The position numbers were made by a program, and so were the translations under genes. DNA of 64,000 nt from Dermacentor variabilis (taxonomy: Eukaryota; Arthropoda; Arachnida; Ixodida; Ixodidae), in the NCBI RefSeq assembly GCF_050947875.1, contig NC_134576.1:54750255-54814254 (forward strand), read 5' to 3'. Below the pieces are notes generated by a model that searched no databases, was not told the DNA's origin, and saw only the letters and a list, made by a program, of their open reading frames with translations. Below are positions 11,928-22,271 of the stretch, piece after piece. The first letter of the stretch is position 1. Every line of letters begins with the position of its first letter.

Positions 11928-12304
11928 TATCATAAGGAGCCAACAAACAGACACCAAGGACAACGCAGGGGAAATTACTTGTACTTACTAATTGAAAGTA
12001 AAGAAATTATAAACTAATTCAATTGAAAGTGGATGAAAAAACAACTTGCCGCAGGGAGCGAGCGATCCCACGTCTTCGCATTACACGTGTGATGCTCTAC
12101 CAATTGAGCCACCGCAGCGCCGTCTTCCCATCCACTTTCTGGGGTATTTATGCGCGACTACTAGAACTAACCAAGAGAGCGTTCTTTATTTTCAGTTAGT
12201 AAATACAAGTAACTTCCCCTGTGTTGTCCTTGGTGTCTTTGTTGGCTTCTTATGACACGATTAATAAAAATCGGGCCCCTTGGTTAACCCTCTTTCTTCT
12301 TGTT
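11928..12304. mobile_element. Foldback element with tRNA-like core, copy 2
   Basis: A 377-bp element inserted in the hAT pseudogene and flanked by a perfect 12-bp duplication TCTGAAAAAGAA (11916-11927 and 12305-12316). Inverted arms match those of copy 1 (GACACCAAGGACAACGCAGG and its complement near 12222-12241). The core at 12043-12125, read on the minus strand, is a recognisable tRNA-like head: A box TGGCTCAATTGGTAGAGC and a decayed B box, ending CTGCGGCAAG. The unpaired tail is on the right (about 12257-12304, with GGGCCCCTTGGTTAACCC). Orientation is opposite to copy 1. Removing it restores the flanking host sequence. Confidence 0.8.
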
Positions 12305-12479
12305 TCTGAAAAAGAAGTTGTTTATGCGAAGCCACTCCTGACGAGAGACACATTCGGCCCCGTTTTAGACACCCACAAAATCCTTGAAAGCTGAAAGCTT
12401 CTGATACCCAGCTTTGATCCCCTGGAAAACGTCAAGCTCCAACAGACTGGCAGCGAGCTCTCAATGATGATCGGTAAAA

Positions 12480-15221
12480 GCGACCAGGCCAGAACTGTTT
12501 TTATTTATGTTACCCAAGAGTAGAGATACATTAGTAAAAACATGTTGTGAAGAGTTCTGTGCGAAACTCGCCACAGAATGGGACTGCCCTGTTGAACGGA
12601 AAGGTTCAGCCAGAACATGGCATATCCTCAGAACACTCATGGATCCGAGCAAGAGCAAGGCGGAAAGCAGCAAATCCATTCAGAGGTTAATCTACCAGTA
12701 TGAAGCAACAGAAGAACAACTGCTCCAAGCAGTACGGGAAAAATGCTACGGAAAGATCTCGGTAGAAGGCTACCGAGGCGACTACCAGGGTGAAGAAAAT
12801 ACAACTACAGACCGACCCATCACAAGAGAAGAGGTCGTCGAGGCTGTGAGGGCCACAACAAAAAACACAGCAGCAGGGGCGGACAAAATCCGAAACTCGC
12901 TAATTCGAAACCTCAGCGACGAAGCAGTTGATCAGCTCACCCTCTACCTCAACAAACTATGGGAGGAAGGCAAAGTACCAGCGGAGTGGAAACACGCCGT
13001 AGTGGTGATGATTCCCAAACCCGGCAAAAAACTCCAAATTGAAAATCTCAGGCAGATTTCGCTTACATCATGCCTAGGCAAGCTGTACGAAAGAATAGTG
13101 ACCCGAAGAATCCCAACGCATCTTGAAGACGGAGGATGGTACCCCAACACCATGTTCGGCTTCAGGGCAAACTTGTCTACCCAAGATATCTTGCTACAGC
13201 TAAAGGAAGAGGTACTCGAGACAATGCCGAAACACGGGGAAAACGTGGTCATGGCCATCGACATCAAGGGAGCCTTTGACAACGAGTCCCACGCCGCCAT
13301 TATGGAGAGGATTAACACCACTAATTGCGGGAAGAAAGTCCATGACTATATCAGAAGCTTCCTAACCGACAGAACAGCGACAGTAGGCCTGGGAGACCTA
13401 CGGAGTGACGCCTTTCAAACGCCATGCAAGGGCACTCCGCAGGGCTCAGTAATCTCGCCAGTACTCTTCAACATAGCGATGGTCAACCTTACCAAGAAAC
13501 TTAGCAAGATCCAAGGAATCAGTCACGCAAAGTACGCGGACGACATAACGATGTGGACTACTCAAGGCTCACTAGGGGATAAACAAGAGGCACTACAAGA
13601 AGCTGCCACCTGCATCGAAGAATACACAAAGCAAAGAGGCCTCAGATGCTCCACGGAGAAATCTGAACTCCTCAGGGTGGGCAGACACCCCACTGATGCC
13701 CCGATCGAAGTAAGGCTAGAAGGACAGAACATCCCGGAACAAAAGATGATCAGAATCCTCGGCATGTGGCTGCAAGGAAGCCGGAAATGCAGCCACACAA
13801 TCTGCCTGCTAAACAAAGCAGCAGGACAGGTGGGCCGAATGATTAGCAGAGTGGCACACAAGCGATATGGCATGAAAGAGGAGGACACACTCAGGTTGGT
13901 CAACAGCCTGATAGTCAGCCAGGTCACATACTCACTGTCGTACCATGCAATCACCAAAACCGAAAAAGAGCAAGTGGAGACCATCCTCCGGAAGGCGCAT
14001 AAAACAGCTCTCCACCTCCCAAGGAACACATCAAACGACAAACTCATGCAACTTGGAATCAGAAACACTTTTGAGGAACTATGGGAATGCCACCTCAACG
14101 CACAAGTACGAAGACTCAGCAATACAACAACGGGAAGGGCGCTCCTGACAAAGCTAGGTCGGGAAGTAGAAAAACCACAAAGTAGCAGGGCCACAATATC
14201 AGACCCACTAAGAAAGAAACTACGCATACAACCTATCCCTCGCAACATGGACCCAAACCTCCATGCGAGTAGCAGACAGGCTAGGGCAGAGTTTTACGAA
14301 AAGACGATGGGACATCAGGACAATACAGTCTATACCGATGCGTCCCTATACTCACAAGCACACAAAAACAACGCGGCAGCGGTAGTAGTAAATAATCAAG
14401 GAGAATTAATCACAGGACTCACGGCCGAGGTGGCTAACATAACCGAGGCAGAGGAAATTGCTGTTGCACTGGCAGCGGAAGAAGGTTATAGAACAGGAAT
14501 ATCCCTCAATATTCTAACAGATTCACAAGAGGCGTGCCGGAGCTATATAAGAGGCAGAATTAGTAACACGGCGCTCAAGATCCTCAGCAGAGTTCCAATC
14601 GCTGAGGGACAACCCACACATAACATTATCTGGATACCAAGCCACGCAGGGATCCGGGGCAACGAAGGGGCGGACAGCCTAGCTCGAGGGATGACCAGCC
14701 GAGCAGGGACGTCAACCGCGCCAGAGGGGCCACAGATCAACTGCGGGAACAGCTATTCAGAGCTATTAAACCTCTATAAGGGGCTAAGATATCAATATCC
14801 CCCACCACATAAAGCATTAACAAAGGAGGAGGCCGCAGGATGGCGGAGACTGCAAACGGGCACCTTCCCAAACTTACACATACTAAGTAGGATGTTCCCC
14901 ACGCAGTATAGCGCAACCTGTCCGTGGTGTGGAGCTAAACCAACATTATACCACATTACATGGGAGTGGACAAGAAACCAGGCATTCCACAAACACAAAA
15001 CACCAAGTGCGGAGCAATGGGAGAGCTGGCTCACCAGCCGCGAGCTAGAGGCTCAAAGAGCTCTTATAGCGCACGCGTGCGAGGCGGCCCGGCTCAGTGG
15101 AGCCCTGGACTAGGGGCCCATCCATGGCTGAAGAGGACCCAAGCTTCAAGAACGAAGACTTTGGCCTCGACCCGCTAAAACCTTAAAAGAGTCAATAAAG
15201 TTTTCCATTCCATTCCATTCA
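12480..15221 (+). mobile_element. 5'-truncated LINE with RT and RNase H, inserted in the hAT pseudogene
   Basis: A 2.7-kb non-LTR retrotransposon. Its 3' end is well defined: after the stop at 15113 come a short UTR, AATAAAG near 15193 and a tail of CATTC/TTCCA units (about 15203-15221). The 5' boundary is approximate because no unambiguous target duplication was found. Flanking sequence on both sides belongs to the hAT transposase, so this insertion is younger than that pseudogene. Confidence 0.85.
12507..15113 (+). CDS. LINE ORF2 remnant: reverse transcriptase plus RNase H (open, 868 codons)
   Basis: This polyprotein would copy the element's RNA at a nicked target (RT) and remove RNA from the hybrid (RNase H). 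The RT lies at residues ~105-500 with palm motifs AIDIKGAFDN (250-259), GTPQGSVISPVLFNI (309-323) and YADD (343-346). RNase H lies at ~605-735 with Asp611, an EAEE stretch near 648, TDS with Asp672, and GADSLA with Asp723. The end carries a zinc knuckle CPWCG (805-809) with His816, but the expected last Cys is Trp821, which probably breaks zinc binding. The N-terminal APE endonuclease is missing, so the copy cannot move alone. The long uninterrupted frame implies recent insertion. Domain order fits the RNase H-bearing I-like LINE group. The ATG at 12507 is simply the first in frame, not a proven start. Confidence 0.9.
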   Translation: MLPKSRDTLVKTCCEEFCAKLATEWDCPVERKGSARTWHILRTLMDPSKSKAESSKSIQRLIYQYEATEEQLLQAVREKCYGKISVEGYRGDYQGEENTTTDRPITREEVVEAVRATTKNTAAGADKIRNSLIRNLSDEAVDQLTLYLNKLWEEGKVPAEWKHAVVVMIPKPGKKLQIENLRQISLTSCLGKLYERIVTRRIPTHLEDGGWYPNTMFGFRANLSTQDILLQLKEEVLETMPKHGENVVMAIDIKGAFDNESHAAIMERINTTNCGKKVHDYIRSFLTDRTATVGLGDLRSDAFQTPCKGTPQGSVISPVLFNIAMVNLTKKLSKIQGISHAKYADDITMWTTQGSLGDKQEALQEAATCIEEYTKQRGLRCSTEKSELLRVGRHPTDAPIEVRLEGQNIPEQKMIRILGMWLQGSRKCSHTICLLNKAAGQVGRMISRVAHKRYGMKEEDTLRLVNSLIVSQVTYSLSYHAITKTEKEQVETILRKAHKTALHLPRNTSNDKLMQLGIRNTFEELWECHLNAQVRRLSNTTTGRALLTKLGREVEKPQSSRATISDPLRKKLRIQPIPRNMDPNLHASSRQARAEFYEKTMGHQDNTVYTDASLYSQAHKNNAAAVVVNNQGELITGLTAEVANITEAEEIAVALAAEEGYRTGISLNILTDSQEACRSYIRGRISNTALKILSRVPIAEGQPTHNIIWIPSHAGIRGNEGADSLARGMTSRAGTSTAPEGPQINCGNSYSELLNLYKGLRYQYPPPHKALTKEEAAGWRRLQTGTFPNLHILSRMFPTQYSATCPWCGAKPTLYHITWEWTRNQAFHKHKTPSAEQWESWLTSRELEAQRALIAHACEAARLSGALD

Positions 15222-15629
15222 GACAAAGACGGAAACCAGCTAACTTTGTGGAAGTTGGGAGCACTCCTTGATCCATTTCAGAAGCGTCTGTCGGTGCTGT
15301 CGTGTGATGACTACCAGCCTCTGTTCATGTCCGTAACCGACGATGTAGAGGCATTTCATGACGGGTTCAACCGCTACTTGCTGGAAGCAAGCCATCACAA
15401 ACACAGCTATCGAACTCATTGAGTATTGGCATGATTCTACCACTCGCTATCCCAGGCTGGCAAATGCTGCGCTGACATTGTTGTTCCTAACTAATGGAAG
15501 CTGTGATGTGGAGAGAACATTCTTCCGGCTTAGATACGTTCAGCGACCGGACAGGCCTCGAATGGAGACCAACATGTTGCGCATGCGAATGATAATGTAT
15601 GTAAACAAGGGTTCGTAAAAAGGTCGATG

Positions 15630-16160
15630 ACCAGCTTTTTGCGAATAAAATATTTCATTTCTAAGAAGTTATCAATGCTCTTTATTGTCATCATTACTGA
15701 TTCCTTTCCAAACAAATGCCAAATTTCGGAGAGTACTTGCTAAAAACACTGATGTAGCCCCCGATTACCTGCTTGAAACAAACAATTTTAACGCGTTAGA
15801 TTTAGGAAGCCCGTGTTACGTTCTGATAAGATAAACTGAGTGTATGTATTGTTTAGTACATCTGCAGGTTTAACCCGATAACCCGTATTTCAGAATGGTT
15901 TCACACAAAGAAAAAACAATTGCTCCTCGATTGTCAATTTGAAAATTATCACCCAATTTTTACACCCTTATTTTAAAAATATATAAAACCCGGAAACGAA
16001 CAACCCTACTGATAGAGGAGGCAAACGTAGACATGTTATAGTGATTTCAAACACACTAGACATAATATGCGTGATAACGATGCAGGTGGCTGACGCAAAT
16101 AATCAATGGCGCTTAGATGTTTCGGGGTTCCATTGGGTTGGTCGCACACGAGCACTCTTA
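15630..16160. other. No gene recognised
   Basis: AT-rich sequence downstream of the hAT relic; no motifs or repeats seen. Confidence 0.3.
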
Positions 16161-16169
16161 TGTTTAGTT

Positions 16170-17020
16170 CTCACGCCAAGCGATCAGACAGAAGATTTTC
16201 CAGTTCCCTCTGGCAATTCACAGACACCGGTTCTTTGTCGGCAGCCAAACATATTTCACAACACATACTCACAACGCGGCCGATAACGCGCGTGCATTTT
16301 GAAGTGGCACCGGTAAAGCCAAGGCGTACAGCAAGCTCCACCTTCCACATCAAGGCTCCTGGAACAAAATACATCATTTGCTTAGTTTTTCAGAAGACAA
16401 AAAGCATTTGCATTTTTCAGTACAAGCAGATTTAATTAAAAGCGCAATGGTGAAAATGTCCTCTCCCAAACAGCGCGATTACAACAAATGTTCATAAGAG
16501 AATGTCTGCCTGCACTGCCAGTGCTGTTAGCGTCATAATCCCTTTGTTGTCTGGCAGCATTAAATGGGGTGTAAGGTGTAACATTAATTGAACTTATCAA
16601 CGTAGCTGCAAACACGTGCAGCACCTGCCACACAAGTAGAGTTAGCTGTGATGATTGTGCCAGTGGATGTCAAGCAGACCCAAGCTTTGTGATCTCGTAA
16701 ATTAAGTGCTTGAGATTTCCGTACTTAACCCTTAAGAAAAAGGTAGACCCGAAAAATAACTTTGTGTGCCGATAGGCAGCCAACTTTCCGCTTTCCACAT
16801 AATTGTACGCATCTCTACTATTAATAGCATTCACGTGTTCTAAATCACCAGCCTTAGTTTTCGGAAGGTAGTAGATGATATGATGCTCCTGCACAGGAGG
16901 CCACACTTTCACGCCCTCAACCCAGCTGGCGGTGTCAGGAATGGACACAGGACCTGCAAAGTGCAAAAAGAGCATTTTATGACCGCAACAGCATGCATCC
17001 ATGGTGGTGAATTCCATGCA
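16170..17020 (-). pseudogene. SWIM zinc-finger protein relic (YqaJ/SWIM-type tick family)
   Basis: On the minus strand, residues read from 17017 down to about 16680 include EHHIIYYLPKTKAGDLEHVN and YNYVESGKLAAYRHTKLFFG, a pattern I associate with the tick SWIM/YqaJ proteins. After a frameshift comes a SWIM-like core, GTIITANSTCVAGAARVCSYV (about 16610-16660). Here the first Cys of the CxC pair is Ser and the final His is Tyr, so the finger is degenerate. The continuation WKVELAVRLGFTGATS lies at about 16310-16350, separated by ~240 bp. A good acceptor (TTTTGTTCCAG) precedes that part, but no GT donor in the matching phase was found. I therefore favour a decayed copy over an intron-bearing gene. 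No YqaJ nuclease motif is visible downstream. Confidence 0.5.
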
Positions 17021-17134
17021 TGAAATGCTACTAGCAGAACAACATTGAATAAAAAATTAAACTAGGCTATAGGTCAGTTAAGATGTGGTGAGAGCTACCA
17101 TTGGTCACAAATCTCGCGTTGAGGTAGCTGCTTT

Positions 17135-17389
<255 letters not shown>

Positions 17390-17508
17390 AGCTGCCGCTG
17401 TGTGAAAGCTTCTGTATCTCTCTGTTTATACGCACGTTTATCTCTGTGTGGGTCTGTCCATACATGTCTTCTTGTCTCTGTATGTGTGTATCTGTGCGGG
17501 TATCTCCA

Positions 17509-17670
17509 CGGCGGCCGCATTTCGATGAGGACGAAATGCGAAAACACCCGTGTACTCAGATTTAGGTGCACGTTAAGAACCCCAGCTGGTCGAAATTTCC
17601 GGAGTCCTCCACTACTGTGTGCCTCACAATCAGAAAGTGGTTTTGGCACGTAAAACCCCATAATTTTTTT
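17509..17670 (+). repeat. Ruka SINE body, tRNA head missing
   Basis: The segment matches the body of the full copy at 21392-21627 in opposite orientation. It runs from GCGGCCGCATTTCGATG through GGTGCACGTTAAGAACCCC to TTTTGGCACGTAAAACCCC. The tRNA-like head is missing; the GT repeat and spacer sequence lie where it would be. Confidence 0.85.
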
Positions 17671-20600
17671 GCGTGCCTCTCTATGTGTAGTGTCTGTCCA
17701 CGCACCTCGATTACACCAATGCCTGAGGTGGGCTTCGTACTGCTTCTCTCGCCATAGAACCCTGCACCTGATTCATAAGTAAATGCCAAGAAATTGTTCG
17801 CACCGCTACAAAGTTTTGATGCTCATGACAATCTAACTCCTGGACGTAACAGATTGAATTCCGTGCACTGAATATCTTTAAGCAACTATTCGAAACCATT
17901 GCGTGTGAAAGCTGGTTTGTGTTGTTCATCTTAACTACTGGCCAGAGTGCAAGGGTAGGGATTTTCGTTAAAAAAGTATGCATACACTGGGGGCACAGTA
18001 GATCCGACGCGGCTGAACTAATTAATGTTAATTCATTCTTCCGCCATCCCCAGACAAAAAAACGGACACATCTGGGCATCCACGCACGTGCGCTATACGC
18101 TTACTCGAACTTGCGGCATGCTGCCTGCTTTCAAGGTGCGGTCCGCGAGATTTTTACAGGCACTACAACGCGGAGATAAAGAATATCGCGTACTGCGAGG
18201 CTTCTACTAGTGCATGACGTATTGTCAGGCGTACAAGTCAAATTGGAATAGCCGCAGAACCAATGTTGCCGCACGCAAAGATACCACGGACGACCCGGAC
18301 GATCCGCTCCGCCTGCGGATGTTGCGCTTGCCACAGCCATTCCGATTTGCAGCACAACCTTTCCGAGAAGCTGAACTTGACTAACTAAGTTCGCTGGCTA
18401 AAATTGACCATCCCGTCCTGCGTGACAACTTCAAAGAAATGTCAAAGTGCAAGTAGCACAAGCACTGCGTCTACCTGCGGTCGCCTCGCTTGGCAGCTCG
18501 GAGGCGTTGGAGCAGCAGGTGGCGCCACCGTGCTTTGAAAATGGCGCCACTCAATTTCTGTGTTCTGGTGTATATGGTGCACGACTGTACGAGAGCATTG
18601 CGCTGTGCACTAAAGCTGCTGCGGCTTGCAAGCATTGATTTTGATGGCTTTATGCGTCCCGTTTGGTTTTGGCGCCGGCTTTCACGCAGTTCAGGGCTGC
18701 AGATCTATTTTTGCGTACATTCGCGAATATTGAACTGTTTCTAGTTGATTCACGAACTGCTCCGCATTTTTCCAGCTACGAGTTTTTCACCTCACCTCGT
18801 TTATACCGAGATAAATCGCGGTTTTATCAGAATGAGAACAGGCAAGTTTATTTTCAACAGCTTGGTTCTTTTCGCACGATGACATCTTTGAAAGAGGTAG
18901 GTCAGGCCGAAGGCTGCTGTTAGTTGCTGCGCATGAATTCTCGCTGAAAAAATGCGCATCATATTTGTGAAGTTATTAAGGCTTCCTGCTGTTTGAACAC
19001 ACTTGCAACGCAGAGTGTTTCGTGGTTGAGTAAGCTTTTTGTGTGCATTTTGTAAGCATTTCACTTTTTTGAGCGCAACGTTTACGCTACTCAGGACGGA
19101 GCCCACCCTTGCGGTCAGCGCCCGTCTCAGTGGATCGGTGCAGGTCCACCTTTAAAATTTGCTCTTGCTTCTTGATTCAATAACATTTTAAAAATATGAA
19201 AATTTGGTAAGACTTTATATTTGTACGTCTGCAAGTGGGCCACTAAGAGAACTTCATATTGAGACAACACTAGTGGGAAGGGCGGCTCGTCATTGTAAAC
19301 AGCGGAATTACAACGGCAGTACAGCGGTAACTCACACTTCTATCTACCTGTGCTTTTGGAGATTAAATTCGTTGACGATGGTATGCATATCTATTGGCAA
19401 TTTCGTAACATGTCGGCAGTTATTCGGCGATGGCTCGTGTATCCCGCGGTAGCCAGACCATTATCGACTGTGTACCGGCATCCTGACGTGCGGATTCATT
19501 TGAGATATGTCTGCCCCGACGACGTGTGCTTCTTATTGAGGTACAGAAACAGTATTGCGGCAAGGGTAAAGTTCTCAAAAATAAAATACGATGGAGACAT
19601 CGCATTAGTCAACACGACGAAACGGTTACTTAACCCAAGCTTGACTTTGTAACAGGGCTTTGTTACGCTCATGTGCGAGACGTGCCTGACAAGTGTGCGG
19701 ATTGGGTTACCCTAAACTCCGTTGAGATCGTGTATACGTCACGTTTCACAGAGGCCCGCACCTTTCCTGCAGCTGTCACCACAGAGGAGAAACCTCAGCC
19801 GCGAGGTTCAGCCATCCTTGTGGCAAAGGGTTGTCGTCTGCTACTGCTCCCTAGCCTGGTTTCGAAAGTGTCCACTAGATGGCCAGCGGCCAAAGTCACT
19901 GAGGCTATGTTCCTGAATGAATTATTTCTCCTAAATTTTAGAACTTGCAGCGTGCGAGCAAAAGTCAGTCACAAAATATTTCACAACGCATGTACTTTAT
20001 TATATATCTTCTATTAAAAAGCGCAAAAACTATTAATGCTCATAAATTTAAAACGATGTGATTTTACTGGCGCCATTTTTTACAGACAGCGCAGCGGCGC
20101 CTGTGCGATGGCGTTACAGGCCCTACACTCGAAGCTTTTAAAGGAGGTACTGGCATGTTTTTTCGTGTATTCATTCTTTTGCGGTAAATGAAAGTCCTAG
20201 ACCTCCAAACCTTAGAAAATGTGGTGACATACATCAGAGCGCTTTTAATAATTTAAGATAACAGTGTCGCTACAGAGGGTGTCAGTTTCGATCGCTTCGA
20301 GGAGGATGCTGTACCGTGACGTCACGACACGGTACATGTACACGGTATTATGTATCTTAAACCCCGATAAAATTTACTCCAATATAACAAAACTCTCGAT
20401 ATAAAGAAGTACAACTTGATGTAACTTCTTGTCCACAGATCACCATGTAAGCTAAACCTCAACATGACGGAGTGTGTTCAATTTACAAGCGCGATTTCAA
20501 TATACCCTAACCTTACTTGCAACGCGCGATGGAATACCGAGCCAATTAATAAAGTCCGCCATGGGCGCAGAAGGTTAAATTACGTGCGGTTGTTTGCGAA

Positions 20601-20840
20601 GAAGGTTGCACCTCCTCAAATTTCGTGCCCCGCACTAATGAGAACGGCCTCCGAAGCGGAGCTGGGTCGTCACATCTAGCGGAAAATTCACCGGGGATTT
20701 CACCTGGCTTGTGCGGTGTCGGCGCAGCATATCGCGCATTCGTATCGACATATTATGCACCGCGTACAGTTTTCTATTCGGAGCCTGACTTGCTGGAGCG
20801 TGCTATGCAGTGTTTGATCATAATGATATGCACAGTCGAG
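17671..20840. other. 3.2 kb without a recognised gene
   Basis: Short open frames on both strands (for example 19350-19652 plus, 100 codons) show no known domain. Several GGCGCCA-containing blocks (18520, 18543, 20070) hint at old element ends but do not form a clear element. Confidence 0.3.
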
Positions 20841-20845
20841 TCTAA

Positions 20846-21110
20846 TTAATTTCCGCCGTCGGCGACGTCGCCGTGAGGTCCCTTATCGAGTCCAAGTGCG
20901 ATTAGATCGCGGCCGCCCGCCGTATGCTTGCGATAGACGCACTGGAAAGTGCGCGAGGGTGAGCGGAAGATGGTGCCTTGATGCGAGGCGTCTTCATGAG
21001 TGCGCGAGGGGAGGGGGAAGAGGTTGCACGCCGTGTTCTTGCGAGCGCTAAGTAGCAGAGCGGAGAGATGAGCGCGCAAGGGGGCTGATTAATTCGCGTC
21101 TCCTACTCCG
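20846..21110 (+). repeat. GC-rich dispersed repeat, partner of 62330-62590
   Basis: This begins TTTCCGCCGTCGGCGACGTC and continues with TCGAGTCCAAGTGCGATTAGA, GTATGCTTGCGA and GAGGGTGAGCGGAAGATGGT. The same succession of blocks, diverged, appears inverted at about 62330-62590. No coding frame is conserved. Confidence 0.5.
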
Positions 21111-21391
21111 GACGCGTTTGCACATGGCAAGGCTGAAAGCGGCCGCACGCGCCCTATGTTGAAATTAATCTGCGGTGGAAGCAAAAGGCTAGCCGACACG
21201 AAATCGCTGATGGCTTCGGGTGTGCTGTGTTCTCGAGTGCCGGGTTTGCGCTGAAGTGACATGCACTGCGAAGGTGAATTCAGTCACCGCTGCTCTGCCG
21301 ACATCCTTCAACACACCGCAGTTGTGACAGCGAGTGCCCGCGGTCACCTACGGGGATGTGTTCGTGTTTCCCCGTAAGCTCTCGACAGCAT

Positions 21392-21627
21392 AATAATAGT
21401 ATTTGGGGTTTTACGTGCGAAAACCACTTTCTGATTATGAGGCACGCCGTAGTGGGGGACTCCGGAAATTTTGACCACCTGGGGTTCTTTAACGTGCACC
21501 TAAATCTAAGCACACGGGTGTTTTCGCATTTCGCCCCCATCGAAATGCGGCCGCCGTGGCCGGGATTCGATCCCGCGACCTCGTGCTCAGCAGCCCAACA
21601 CCATAGCCACTGAGCAACCACGGCGGG
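21392..21627 (-). repeat. Full-length Ruka SINE with 12-bp target duplication
   Basis: A 236-bp element flanked by perfect TCTCGACAGCAT copies at 21380-21391 and 21628-21639. On the minus strand the tRNA-like head reads GTGGTTGCTCAGTGGCTATG (A box), then GCGGGATCGAATCCCGGCCA (B box). The body carries GCACGTTAAAGAACCCCAGG and the end lies near ACGTAAAACCCC. It would be transcribed by RNA polymerase III and moved by a LINE partner. Of the copies in the window it is the best preserved. Confidence 0.93.
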
Positions 21628-21639
21628 TCTCGACAGCAT

Positions 21640-22062
21640 GCTTGTAAACTTAATTCTAACAGTAGTGAGCCAATGTTCACTAAAATTTATACGGTGGATA
21701 AAACTACGAAACTTGCTTCACCTAGGTGAATCATACTTTGCTATCACAATGTTTCGCCTTTTAGGCGAAGCTGCGACTTTTTGTTCTGACCAGTCGTCCC
21801 TCGTTAGTGTGGGCACACCAGTGATAAACACGAGAAGCTGTACTAGGACTAAATAAATGCACGAACCTCCCGCCGGTATGCACCGAATGCGAGGTAAAAT
21901 ACGGGCGGGTTACCAAGAACCATAGTGGCTCGATGTGCGCCGTCTTTCCTCTAACTCAACGGGGGAGGGGTCGGCAGCTACGCGAGAGCATATCTTGGTC
22001 GCACAGCCACACCCTAGACGGGGTGTGAATCATGCACTGTAATAGTGCACAGCAACATTGGT
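21640..22062. other. Spacer between SINE and U2 gene
   Basis: No gene seen. The 200 bp just left of the U2 3' box are moderately GC-rich and carry a small inverted pair (GCACTG/CAGTGC-type, near 22034-22050). Confidence 0.3.
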
Positions 22063-22074
22063 TCTGGTTTTAGA
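22063..22074 (-). promoter_or_regulatory. snRNA 3'-box-like element
   Basis: On the minus strand the sequence is TCTAAAACCAGA, starting about 7-10 nt after the U2 3' end. It fits the metazoan snRNA 3' box (AAARNNAGA core), which directs Integrator-dependent 3' end formation. Confidence 0.6.
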
Positions 22075-22081
22075 TTCTATG

Positions 22082-22271
22082 GTGTGGGCTGTACCCGGCT
22101 GCAGTGCAATACCAGGACAACCCGTGGCGCTGGAGTGGCAAGCCCCGTCCTAGCGCCGCCTTACAAAAATAGGATTAATATCGTAAGACCCATATAAGGG
22201 CCGTATCAGATATTAAGCTGATAAGAACAGATACTACACATTTGATCTTAGCCGATAGGCCGAGAAGCGAT
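22082..22271 (-). ncRNA. U2 spliceosomal snRNA
   Basis: U2 base-pairs with the intron branch point in the major spliceosome. On the minus strand the gene begins exactly with ATCGCTTCTCGGCC at 22271. The branch-point recognition segment GTGTAGTATCTGTTCTTATC is intact, followed by stem IIa (CAGCTTAATATCTGATACGG). A short IIb hairpin comes next, then an Sm site (TATTTTTGTAA). Stem III (GGCGCT...AGCGCC) and stem-loop IV (CCTGGTATTGCACTGCAGCC) complete the molecule. Length is about 190 nt, as in other animals. A 3'-box-like motif follows at 22063-22074. I could not pick out a proximal sequence element upstream (22300-22340). The complete length, preserved structure and 3' box favour a real gene over a retrocopy; there is no A-tail or target duplication. 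Confidence 0.93.

Larger units (their letters stand above)
10690..15617 (+). pseudogene. hAT-type transposase pseudogene, split by two later insertions
   Basis: Scattered frames on the plus strand reconstruct the layout of a hAT-superfamily transposase. The DNA-binding part (10701-10850) reads like a BED-type region. A helical region with IDRIYQQAVKEFYLTDIAEV lies near 10870-11020. The catalytic-core start includes SVIVDESPDITGVPTINTLL (about 11310-11372). A second segment, 11400-11816, contains VAVATDSAEYM, a likely second acidic motif. The C-terminal dimerisation region YPRLANAALTLLFL with ERTFFRLR lies at about 15450-15545. Several stops and frameshifts break the frame. A foldback element (11928-12304) and a LINE (about 12480-15221) sit inside it. 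The family resembles hAT-derived CGGBP1-like sequences, but assignment below superfamily is uncertain. Confidence 0.7.

Noticed and set aside
12043..12125. tRNA gene on the minus strand
   Set aside because: A and B box-like sequences exist, but the arms do not form a cloverleaf, and the unit sits in a repeated foldback element. The heads at 3600, 4605 and 43629 were rejected as tRNAs for similar reasons.
10123..12304. Hammerhead ribozyme motifs in the foldback arms
   Set aside because: I looked for CTGANGA followed by GAAA at suitable spacing on both strands of the foldback elements and did not find a convincing core. A covariance-model search would decide.
13562..14248. 228-codon open frame on the minus strand
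   Set aside because: It is antisense to the LINE RT frame, a shadow of a GC-skewed coding region with no motif.
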